In this document: positions 14,901 through 26,900 of the stretch, one piece after another
Position numbering within the stretch: position 1 is the stretch's first letter
Layout of the letters: every line of letters starts with the position of its first letter
Source: Phoronis australis
Lineage: Eukaryota > Phoronida > Phoronidae
Direction of reading: 5' to 3'
NCBI GenBank assembly: GCA_002633005.1
Contig: NMRA01000053.1
Span: forward strand, 876,129 to 940,128
Length of the DNA: 64,000 bases
Translations under genes and position numbers: made by a program
The notes under the pieces: model-generated
Told to the model about the DNA's origin: nothing
The model's database searches: none
The model's input: only the letters and a program-made list of their open reading frames with translations

Positions 14901-17900
14901 TTAATGTCGTCTATTTTGATGTGGTAGTAGCCGAAATTCGGTCACCGAATAAGTGGCTTTCACCTCATCAAAAAAGCACAGTTGTCTCTTATAAAACGCT
15001 TACTTTCTTCAGTGATCCTTACTTGTTCAGTGAAGTATGTCTGAATTCATATGACTGGTGAAAAATTCCAACTCTACTGTTTTGGTTCCACGTTAACTTT
15101 TGTTACCCCGTGTGATGAGCACAGAGTGTTTTAATTGATGTCAAAGAAGTTACGTAACAACAAGCGCAACACTGAGCGAAGCGCATTACAATTGCAAAAA
15201 ATAGCATGGCAAGATCTCAGAAGGAATTTGTGTCCCTTGGAGTTATTGTATGTCAACGGGCATGATTTTGCAAAACTGCAAAATGATGATTTGCTAAATT
15301 TTGGCAAACTACCTACATTGTCGAGCGTCTATGTAAATATCGTTTTGCAGACAGGTTGTGCTTCAAGTTTTCGTTGTTCAATTTTTTGCAATTTAAAATT
15401 TGAATTGGTCGTTGCATTATAGCCTTATACCATTCAATGAACGTTGGTTCACACAAACCATTTTGAAGAGGGTCTTTTCTATACTCTACTGATATACAGT
15501 TTATTAAAAACTAACAAAATACTCATGTCAGATTTTTCAGGTCCATTTCAATTTTTATTTCTTACACAAGTAACAACTAATAAAAATTTTGTCCAAGACG
15601 GCTCACACATCAACTCCATATTTATCTTCTCACCCCTTGTACCTTTGGCATTGGCAATGCAAACTGTTGATGTATGTCAGGAACATGCCCCATTAAAATC
15701 CTTGGATTGTGTTTACTATAGAAATTGGTGTACTAGGGAACAAAGTATAAAGTCTGGTGGGTTATATTTTCCAGTTTTGGAAATATCTATCTGTAGTATT
15801 GTATTGGCTCAGCGGGAATTAGTCTACATAGATCAAGGAACGAGTATCGCAGAATTTTATCCGACACCTAGGTCCATTCCCTGTATATTGTAATTTTCAG
15901 AAAATGGACAGTGAAGTGAAGTCTAAGCTGTTTTGTGGTGGCCTCAACTATGAAACAACAAACGATTCACTGCAAACCTACTTCAGTCAGTACGGATCAC
16001 TGTCTGACGTTGTTGTCATGCGTGACAGTGCCTCACAAAGATCACGAGGCTTTGGATTTGTCACGTTCGAGACCATGGATGAAGTAGATGAAGTGCAGAA
16101 AACCCGACCTCACACGATAGATGGGAAAGAAATAGACACAAAAAGAGTTGTTCCTAAAAGTGTAAGTTAGCACACAACAAAATGTGTACAAGGTTCAGGT
16201 TATGGAAAATTTGGTGAAGATTAACTTGGCTGTAGCCTATTTGTTATTGATTTATGACATCTAAGTTCGCCATACGAATGTTATGATGTTGTTCATCATC
16301 GCCACCAACATCATCATATTCGTCATCTTCGTCATCATCTTTGACGTCGTCTTTTCTTCATTTAATTTCGCCAAGTGTCGCTCAATTTTGTAGCCTATTT
16401 CTTAGTGATTTCTGACTTATACGTTCGTCATATGAATGATATCATAACTTGCATTGTCCATCATCGCCACCATCGTTGTCATAGCTGTCATCTTCGTCAT
16501 CTCTGTCGTCGTCTTTTCTGGTCATCTCTAACATGATTTTTTTGGTTAATTTCGCCAACTTTCACTCCTCATAGCGCTTTTATTTTTGTCATGGGTCATT
16601 TCAAGCCATGAAACAAAACAGTGAATCGAAAGCTTATTGGGTTTAATACGCAAACGACATTAACAACAATGAGACGGGACCAGAAGGGCTCCAACTAAAC
16701 ACAGTTGTATGAACAACACTAACAATACAATGGCTCTGGAAACGACATGTAGTCCCATTCACTTATCTGAAATGGTGCTTGCTGATACGGTAAGTGGACG
16801 GCCATTCAAGTTTCGTAAAGGTCCGTGGTATGACATTTTGCAGCACGCTAATACTATGAAAACATTGGACTCTGGCCTTTATCCAGGATTTTGAAAATAG
16901 GGTGTCCAAAATGGGGTTCCCAATATTCCAGGGCGTTCATGATTCTGACGCGTAACCCCCCCCTCCCCCCCACCCCCAACAATACCCCAAACACACTGAT
17001 TTTTTTACAAAAAAATGCATAGATCAAGGTTTTTACATCTTAGTTTATAAAACAGCTTTCTATAGTGAGCATTTTTACTAAAAAAACTGTAGACCAAGAC
17101 TTTTACAATGCTGTCAATCAAGTGTCAAAATAGCAACAATATATATACATTGTATATTTCTTTCTGCTTTGAAAAAAGAGCCCCCACTGTGAGCCTTCAG
17201 AGGCTTCCTAGTATTCATTAGAATGTGCGAGTCCAAACTTGAAAGGTTCCTATTGACAGAGGGCGTCCAAATGATACATTGAGTGTCCTTGCCAGGACCT
17301 ACACTGCATAAAGGCCTGATTGGACTTTTTAACAACGTTCTCGCGAAATCACCCTTTCAGAGTCGAATTCCTGTTTCTGTTTGAGCCGTGAGAAACTTTG
17401 TGGTTGTCGGGTCCCGCTGTTTGACCAAACTTACAAATTCCGTCTGTGCTGGAATGAACAACCCGCGAGCTTGCCCAGTTTAGCTTAAACTTGGACGTAA
17501 GCGTCCACTGCTTGGGTAATCGGCCACCACCGACTTTTTGCCAATTTTTGGGTTTAAGGGCCCACTGTCTGGGTAATCGCCTACCCTGTCTCAGGATTTC
17601 CCAATTTAAATGCCCAGGGCGTTAACCTGCGAGTTTTTCATTTTTAATAAACAAGTATCATGTTTGTTGTGATATGCGTGTGCTGCATACTGCCTAAATT
17701 TTCGAAGTGGCTGAAGCTAAGCGCTTGGAATTTCCTCTTTTAATCGGATTTCTTCTTTTTTGGTTTTAATTTCCTCTTATTTGATTTCCAATTTTGTCTC
17801 TTTATCACTAGTTTGACTTTATTTATGCAAAAAGGTTTATTTCACTTAACTTTTACAAAAAAATGTATGTCTATCACTTTTGCCTATTATGCGCCCACAT

Positions 17901-20900
17901 ATTTATATGTGGACGCATTATGCCGTCATCTCCGTCCGTGCGGGCGGCGTCCGTCCGGCGTCCGCTGCTTTATCTCCAAAACCCTTTGACATACGTTCAT
18001 GAAATTTGGCACATGTGTTCCATTCATGAATGGGACAGCATGTGCGAACTTTCGGACATATCCGACCACCCTTGTGCCCCCTAGTGGCAATTTTAGTTTT
18101 TTTACGTTTACCTCTGTGTCTTTACAAGTCCTTAACAGATTTTCATAAAATTTGGTATGTAGGCACCTATTAGTGCGATGACGCTATCCTCCCGTTTTCG
18201 GATAGATTCCACCTAGTTTGCAACACCCATTGGCCATTTTTACTGTTTTTGAGTCTGTTTTTTGGCGTCCACCCCTCTATCAACCAAACCGCTATAAGTA
18301 TGATTGTGAAAATTGGCATGTATGTTCTTACTTTGAAGAGGACGGTTGATGCTGAATTTTCCATGACTTTGATTACTGTGGCGTCTCCTAGTGGCATTTT
18401 TTTGCGCCCATGGCTGTATCTCCCAAACCGTTTGCAGGATCTTTACTAAATTTAGCAAGTGCATTTATGTGATGTTGACAACGGACGACGACGACTTTAG
18501 GATGATTCTGACTACCGGTATGCCTCTAGTGGCAATTTTAGTATTTTACATTGACCTCTGTATTTTCATAGGTCTTCAAGTGTATACTTTGTGTTACTTC
18601 GTGACTACGAAGGAAAAGTTCCAAGTAGAAATTTGTTTCTGGCATTCTAATGCTGTGCTAATCTCGTATGTTGGTAAATTTGTTTTTAATTCTATGTTTC
18701 TGTGAAGCTTAAACAACTGGTGTATAGGATGTGCTTGTATTATGAAGATCACTCACATTTTGCCCCTAGCCTATTGAGGAGACAATGACCATGCCTTTCC
18801 ATTTCGCAAAGTACAACATACTACATATATGCCTTCTACTGGCCACTTTATGGTACCAATAAACAACCCTAGAAGGATACCGTATGCGGTGCAATTGTGG
18901 GCGCATTTCAATGCTCTGGGTTGCTCTTGTTTATTTGTGGAACGATTCATCAGTTGGATAAATTTCCTCTTTTTGTCATTCGTCTCTCCCTGTTGTTAAT
19001 ACTGTATGAATTTTTTATGTGTCTACATGTTTATATGTGGACGCATTATGCCGTCAGGCGTCCGCTGCTCTATCTCCAAAACCCTTTGACATATGTTCAA
19101 GAAATTTTGCACATATGTTCCTATCATGGATGGGACGGCATGAGCGAATTTTCGGACAGATCTAACTACCGGTGTGCCCCCTATTGCAAGGCTTGGAATT
19201 TTCCGCGGAAACGTGGATTTCCGCTTTTTTCAAATGTTCTGTCCGCGGATTTGATATAAAATTTCCGCGGCAAATTTCTTTCTTACCTCCACGTTGCCGA
19301 CGACTTTCTCCTCGAAAAGCGGAAGTAGCTCTTTATGTCTTTTTGTTTCGGAGGAACGTAAATTGTCAACATTGCCGGGGCATCTGGGATAGCGTGGTGG
19401 ATTTCCTCAATGGTGGCTCGTGTGATTGTAAACCGCGGTGTGACAAATACTACGACTCTGCAGCCAAAAATGTTTGGAGGTGGGAGTGGCGGACGAGCTA
19501 AGACAGAAGCAGACGCACGCTTCCGCAGGTGGTACCGTTTCTTCTTTTTTTTAGTCCTCTCGATTTTTGTCGGCAAAAGGTCCACACCGACTTTTTCAAG
19601 GCTGGCTGCGCGCATGTTTCGGGCCGTAAAAATTTCCGCGTTTTTCGCCATTGGTCATTCCAAGCCCTGTTTCATGAAATTTGAAATATAGGCACCTATT
19701 AGTGGGATGAAGCTATCCTCCCATTTTTACTGTTTTTTACGTCCACCCCTCTATCAACCAAAGGTTGATTGTGAAAATGGACATTTATGTTCTTACTACG
19801 AAGCTGACGATGATTTATCAATGACTTCAACTACGGTGGCGCCTCCTAGTGGCAGTTATGTTTTTTGTGCCCATGGCTGTATCTCCTAAACCGCATCTTT
19901 GCTAAATTTAGCAAGTGTATTTATATGATGTTAACAACGGATGACAACTTTGACTACCAGTGTGCCCCCTAGTGGCAGTTTTCATTTTTTAGCCTGTATC
20001 TTGAAAGGCCCTCAACGGATTATCAGAAAGTTTGGAATATAGGCATTTATTAGTGAGATGATGCCATCCTCTTGCTTTCAGATGGAATCGAGGAACTTTT
20101 GCGCCACCTAGTGGCCATTTTTCCTGTTTTTGAGTCTTGTTCTTTGGTGTCCACCCCTCTATGAAGAGGACAGTTGACAATAACGCATTCGACTACTGTA
20201 GCGTCTCCCAGTGGTAGTTTTGTTGTGCACCCTTAGCTGCATCTCCTGAACTCGCTGCAGGATCTTTATTAAATTTAGTAATTATGAAGCTAACAACAGA
20301 TGGCTTCGTCTTTCAGGCGGATCCAATGAAGGCTGTGTCCCAAAGTGGCAATTTCATTATGTTTTTGTTTTCCTTTGGTTCTCTGAAGTTCCTTGACAGA
20401 CTTTTATGAAATTTGGTAAATAGCTCTCTATTAAAGAAGCGATGGCATGTACCCATTTTCAGATGGATTGGATGTTTTTTCTCCCTCTCTTGGCTATTTT
20501 TATGAAACAAATAAACAATCCTAGAAGCACTCAGTTTGCAGTGCATTCGTGGGCACATTTCAACACTCCGCGTTGCTCTTGTTTAGTGTGGAGAACACTG
20601 GGTTGAGCAAAATACTGTCAACATGTGGTTTAGTTTTTAAGACCAGCATTAAGTTGAATTGACAATTGAAGTTTTCCCTGTTACTTGTTTTTGTGGTAAT
20701 TGCCCATTGCATTTGCATTTAGATTGCAAAGTATGGTTGCGGATGTTGAGTTCAGACTGAAATTAAGACTGAGTTAGACCGAAGGCGAAGTTTCAGAAAA
20801 GACCATTTCGGTCTTATCTAAGTCATTTTTTTACATAAGTGAGCATACAAAATATGCTCTTGTGAATTTAGAAATCTATGTGAGACGGTGTGTGAAATGC

Positions 20901-23900
20901 AATTATTTCTGTTGCCTCTATCTGCCAAACCGTTCAAAGGATCATGAAAATTTGCAGATGTGTTCCTGAGGAGGACACGACTGGCGTTGACTTGCAGATG
21001 GTCTGACTTATGTTAGTGTTTTTTTTACGTCTATGGCCAAATCTCCTTAAACCCTATGAGAGAGTTTAGTGCTATTTCTGTCTCAGCTCAGACAGGAAAT
21101 TTTTCATGAAACGGGCCCCTGTATGTTATTGATTTGTGCAGGAATCGAACAAGCCAGAGGCACACGTAACAGTGAACAAGATGTTTGTGGGTGGCATTAA
21201 GGAACATCACACTGAAGAAGGTCTGCGCAACCTGTTCAATTACGGCAACATCGAGAAGGTAGAAATCATCAAGGACAAGACTACTGATAAGCCTCGTGGC
21301 TTTGCCTTTATTACCTTCGACGACCATGACCCAGTCGACAGATACTACTGTAAGCATTGTCAATGTGACTTCTTTATTTATTAGTGTCAAATTTTTTTTG
21401 AGGATAGCTCAAACATTGTTTTTGTGCGCCCACATATTTATACGTGGGAGATCTTTTGGTGTCGATTGCATTATAACATTGCTTTAATAAAATGTTATAA
21501 TTGTTCATCTGGCTCTTTTACAGTGATCCACAACTTTGAGCTTGGTGGCAGCTCACTGGAGGTAAAGAAAGCTCTGAGCAAACAAGAGTTGGCGAAGGCA
21601 AAGGAGGAACATGAACGGAAGATGATGAGGACTGGTGGCCAGGGTGGACGTGGTGGCGGCTTCATGGGTGAGTTGGCCCAGGGTGGTTCAGTGTCAGACC
21701 AAATGGTCCCAGCTGTTTACTATTTGTATGCCCACATGTTTACGTGTGGGTGCATGTGGCCATCGTCTGTCTAGGTGTCCGATGTCCGCAGGTGTATCAC
21801 ATTGAGATTTGGTAGATGTGTTCCTATTAAGCTGATGACAGACGACGACAGGTTTCAGACTGGTCCTGACCTCTAGGGCCAAATTTTATTTTATTTTATT
21901 TTATTTTTTGTACCTGAGGTTCCTTGATGGATTCTCATGAAATTTAGCATATATGTTTTCATTAAAAGGGCACTGTAGTAAAAGTAAAGCAGCAGTTAAC
22001 CGGTTCTAACATACAAATAACAGACCTGTGTACCATACGCAAAAAAAAATGTGGATTCGTACGGAAATCAAGCCTCCAGTACGCAATTATTCTCCTCTTT
22101 TCGTATGGAATCGAGGTATTTTGCGCCACCTAATGGCCATTTTGCTGTTTTCGAGTGTTTTTTTGGCATCCATCCCTCTATCAACCAAACCATTTTAAGG
22201 TTTTATTTTGAAAATTGGCTTTCTCGGTGTGAAGAGGACAGTTGACGATGATGACTTCGACTGCTGTGGCACCTCATAGTTGTAGTTTTGTTTTGTTTTG
22301 TTTTGTTTTGTTTTGCATCCTTAACTAATCTCCTAAACCCATTGCAAGATCTTTATTATTAAATTTAGAAAGTGTATTTATATGAAGCTAAAAGCAGTTA
22401 CAAGCGGATCCAATGATTGCTCTGCCCCCTAGTGGCAATTTCATTTTTTTCTATTTTCTTTTGTTTCTCTGAAGTTCCTTGACAGATTTTTATGAAATTT
22501 GGTAAAAATCTTTCTATTAAAGAAGCGGTGGTATGTTCCCGTTTTCGGATGGAGTGGACTACAAATAACGAACCCTAGAAGCACCCCGTTTGTGGTACAT
22601 TCATCAGCGCATTTCAACGCCCCGCGTTGCTCTTGTTCTAGCTTTTTGACATTGGCTTGGATCGAAATTCTCACGCTTTATCAACCGCAACCACCAACTT
22701 TTGTCGCGGATCTTTTCTTCGTGGTGGGAAATGTACGTAATATATTCTAGTTCATCCATTAATACTTCAAAAGGTTTGCTTTTTTGTTCGTAAGACATTA
22801 GTACATCCCTCCACACAGCAGTGGAAATTTGCCAGCTTTTTAGTAACAGGACGGTGTTAAAACGCTTTTCATACACTTTTGGCACCTGATAGTGATCATT
22901 TTTTACTTTTGCAACCGTGGTAGTAGCTTCTTGGCAGGTGTCATGCTGTAGGTGTGACAATGGCTGCTCATGAGTTTTTGAATGGCTCTGACTACCGCTT
23001 TGCCCCCTAGTGGCAATTCTATTTCGTACCATTGCCTGTATATCTGTTTTCCTTGATATTTTTTCATGAAATTTGGCAAACAAGTTTTTATTGTGGAAAT
23101 TACTGCATACTAGCAGCTTTCCGATTTGTGCCATCCCATGGTTATTTTCATGACGGTGTTCTCCACAATACCAACTCCAAACTCTACGCAAATTTCTAGA
23201 GTTCAATATCAGTAGTAAACACTATCTTTTCTCTAGTCTATAGCCTTAACATCCCCACTGGAGGTATTAATATATGTTTCAAATACACTGAACTGGTCAG
23301 GTCTGACCTACTTTTTGATACTGTGTAGGGCCTACGCGTGAATACCGTGAAAAGTACTCTTAAGTGCCCATTCCGCTGACGACTCTCACGAATAAAAAAA
23401 AACCTTGTTGTTAGAAGCACATGGCCAGGAAGCACACGCTACATACCTTCGCAGACAATAGTCTTCGGGAACTATACATTAAACTATATGGGTAGTATAT
23501 CAGCAAGAAATAAACACTGGCACTAATTTCAGAAAGTTTCTAATGCCGTTACTTTTAAAAGGGATTGCTTTATTAATCACTTGTTTAATGTATTCATAAT
23601 TGGTGTTTTTAAAGTAAAATACCTGATAAAATGCCCCACTGATAGTGGACACCTCCGCCCCTGAATCTCACGGAAAATAACTCTGTCACTCGTCCAGTCA
23701 CCCACCGACACAATGTCATTTGGCCAAGACATTTCTTGCACGTTTTAACAGTTGGTGTGATCAGCAATAGCTCACTTGCGGGTTTCTCGGTAGTCAATGT
23801 GACGTCACCGGAAGAGGGGCAAAACCCTCCATATTGGTCTTGTTTTGCCCCGAGTCTTTGCTACACATGCTAAGTCTTACTAGAGTTCTTATGGTGAATT

Positions 23901-26900
23901 TTACGCTTAAAACGTTAACACAACTTAAGAGATGGTGGATGGATCGTGGAATAATTGTGGATGGACGAAAAAAATGTGAACTTGTCATGTTGTGCGAAGC
24001 TGTGAACGGACTGAAATTGGAACTGAACTCAGTCTAGGCCTGAATGCCGCAGGCATACACGGGCGATAGTATATCCCCAAAAAGTTACTCATTTCAAAAT
24101 ACAGCTAATAAAATCAAATGAAACCTGCATATTTGCACATGGAGTTATTATTAACACATACCCTGACTCTGGATACATTTATTCTACAAATAACTTGAAC
24201 ATATCCATGAAGACTTCGCAGTTTGATCGCTCGAGTTTCTCTTACCGAGCGCCATTTTGAGGAAGTTACGTGAAATCACGCCTGTTGACGAACAAAAAGT
24301 CCAAGGGACACAAATCTTACAAATTTCACGTGATATTTTTCATGCTATTTTGCAAGTGTCACGCGCCAGGTCTCGCGCTGAGCTCAGTCTCGCGCTAGCT
24401 GTTGCCTCATACTCACCTGACTCAGTTGAAACACTTTGTGGTTATCGCGCGCGCGGTCAAAGTTAACAGCAACCACAAAGTGGAGTTGGAATTCTTCGCC
24501 AAATTCACCTGAATTCCCGTAGCTATGCTTCATCGAAGATATGTTTAGAAGCAGAAAGGGTCACTGAAGAAAGTAAGCGCCTTTTAGGTGATCATTTTAG
24601 GCGTAGAAAGTATTTTTGACGAGGTGAAAACTTAATCAATGAGCGGATTTTGCCTACCGCCCGTTCAAATACACGTGATGAAATTAGTGCAGAACGCTGT
24701 AGAACATATTGTTGTGCGAATCTTAATTTCATTTGGCATAACAGCAATGCTTGTTTGGCATTTTTCGAACTAAATGGCTAAAAACTTGAAGAAAATAACA
24801 GAATACACTCTGCTACCGTATTGGGCAAATGGCCAAACGACAAGCTTTTGCCCCACTTCCCGTGACGTCACAGTTGTCTCACATATTCTCGCGTTATTGT
24901 TATAAACTCGCAAAAGGACTATTGCTAACTAGTGTTATGGCCCCGGCCTTAGGCCCAAACAAGCCTGATGTACCGCAAAAGGCATCAGGCCACCCGCACC
25001 TTTTTTAAGTGCTAAATGGAACGCGTTCTCGTGATACTGCTTGTGTTATTTCTTTAGTTACTATGCACACCTAAATCGCTAGGCCTACAATGCATTTACT
25101 CCGGCAAATGAACGCTGATGACACGCACGCGCTCGCCCACTCAAAATAAAGGTCATGTGACTACGACGTGTGTTTTAGAGATTTTTGTCGTGTTGCTGGG
25201 TACGATATTGCCCAAATTTGAACCTATATCGTTCTTAATACTGACACCACAGGAACTTAGAATCTTAGGGATGCTATTTTGAAAACTTAAGTGAGGATTT
25301 CGGGTAATTTGTTCAGTCGAAACTGTATTTTTATTCAAGCTGCCCCATCGTCAATCGCGAGGCATCAGTGCATTGGCGAGTTTTTGCCCTAGGATTTCAG
25401 TACAATTTTCTGTAAAATGATTGTAATTTAACTAAGAAATATGATAGCAATGCCCCATCGTTAGTCTACAGATACATCACGCACCATAAATTTGATGAAT
25501 CCTAGCTTCTGGTTTCAACCGCCTTGGGTTACAATATTCAATAGCCACCTCCTCCTGAAACGAATTTCACTAAGCGCCCGGGGCGCCTTATTACAGCGAA
25601 TACGGTACTGTTAACTGCCTCTTAGTAAAGTGAACTATGTTTACTGTTGGTAAAATCAGGCTCTGATTAGATGCTGTGTGCTGAAGTACCAAGCCAGCCA
25701 AAATTTTAAACCTGGCACGGCAATTTTTAAACTTGACGTGCATTCCCCAAACTCGACAGCAAAATCCAAACTCGTTAACGCGTCTAGTCAAAAGAGATCA
25801 TGGATAACACTGCATGATGCCAAATACACATCGCTAGATGCGCACCGTTTGCTTTACAACACTCTGTGGTGCTCTTCATTAATGGAGTTGGGATTTGTGC
25901 TTGGAATTCCAGTCACAGCACTATATGTGAACCTGATGGATAGTGCATTATTGTCTGCCCCCAAATATGACTGAATACATATGACTTGGTCAACATGCTC
26001 TTGGCAGCATTTAATTGGCGATAACTACTCTAACATCAGGAATATACTTTAGAGCGTTGATGTTTTTTGATGAAGTTTCCAAAGTTAAACTATTACCACT
26101 TCACCGTTGTCCGTGTTGTGCAAGGTTCATTACACTGTAGATCTTATACATGTCACACAGATAAACAGTTGTTTCTAGACTAGTTAATTAGTCTTCTGTG
26201 TGAAACTTGACCTGTTTTCTTGTGTCCGTAGGAGGTCGAGGAGGAGGACGAGGTGGTCGCGGTGGCGGTGGCCGTGGTGATTTTTACAATAACCAGTATA
26301 ACGGTGGTGGTGGTGGTGGCGGCGGAGGTGGCTTTGGTAAGTACTGATGATTAGGTAACAGGCGGTGATTGTTTTTCTTTCCATTTTTTGGGCAGAACAT
26401 CTGGATTCCCCAGATTTGAGCATTCCTTTTGTTCATTCTTTCCAAACATGCAGGACTTCCCCTAACATCGCCTAGGTAATCTAGGTTTTCTTTTATTACT
26501 GTGATAATAGGAAATGCTTATTATAATGTTTGATGTTAAGCTAAAAAGCCAGTAGATAGTGTCTGGTCTGTGTGATTTTGTTAATGTTCTGGTTGTCATC
26601 ATTCATAATGAAACTTGTTAGGCTTTAGATGACTTGTCGCGATTGAGCTCATGGTAAAATCTATCGCATTGCTCAAGAATTAGGTTAGCTATCATTAAAA
26701 CGTGCTAAATTTAAAGCTTTGTACATGAATCAAACGGGGGTATGTTCATTATGACAAGTTAGAGCATGACTCTCCTTTAAGTACCTTAAAGCACGACCTA
26801 ATTTTCTATATACACCCAGCTTTAGATGCCTTTTGCTGAGAATTGAAGACTCGTTCTGCTGTTGTGTTAACTATGAAAAACTGTGATGCTTTATTGCTAG

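Larger units (their letters stand above)
12003..15900 (+). other. Intron 1 of hnRNP A copy 1
   Basis: About 3.9 kb. The first 250 bases align with the start of copy 2 intron 1, including the word GTGACTTGGTGTGC. The last 140 bases also align, including GGGAATTAGTCTACATAGATC. The middle holds inverted-repeat elements, listed separately. No other coding exon is recognised. Confidence 0.8.
16162..21141 (+). other. Intron 2 of hnRNP A copy 1, expanded by repeats
   Basis: About 5.0 kb, against 533 bases for the same intron in copy 2 (52534-53066). The two introns align for the first 65 bases or so and resume near 20690 (TAATTGCCCAT). Roughly 4.4 kb in between (about 16230-20640) is therefore extra in copy 1 and is made of repeats. 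Near 16290-16365 and 16455-16520 there are two related CATC/CGTC-rich stretches. Confidence 0.8.

Noticed and set aside
15444-15893. 149-codon open frame just upstream of RRM1 in copy 1
   Set aside because: It lies in intron 1, ends before the exon acceptor and is not preserved in copy 2.
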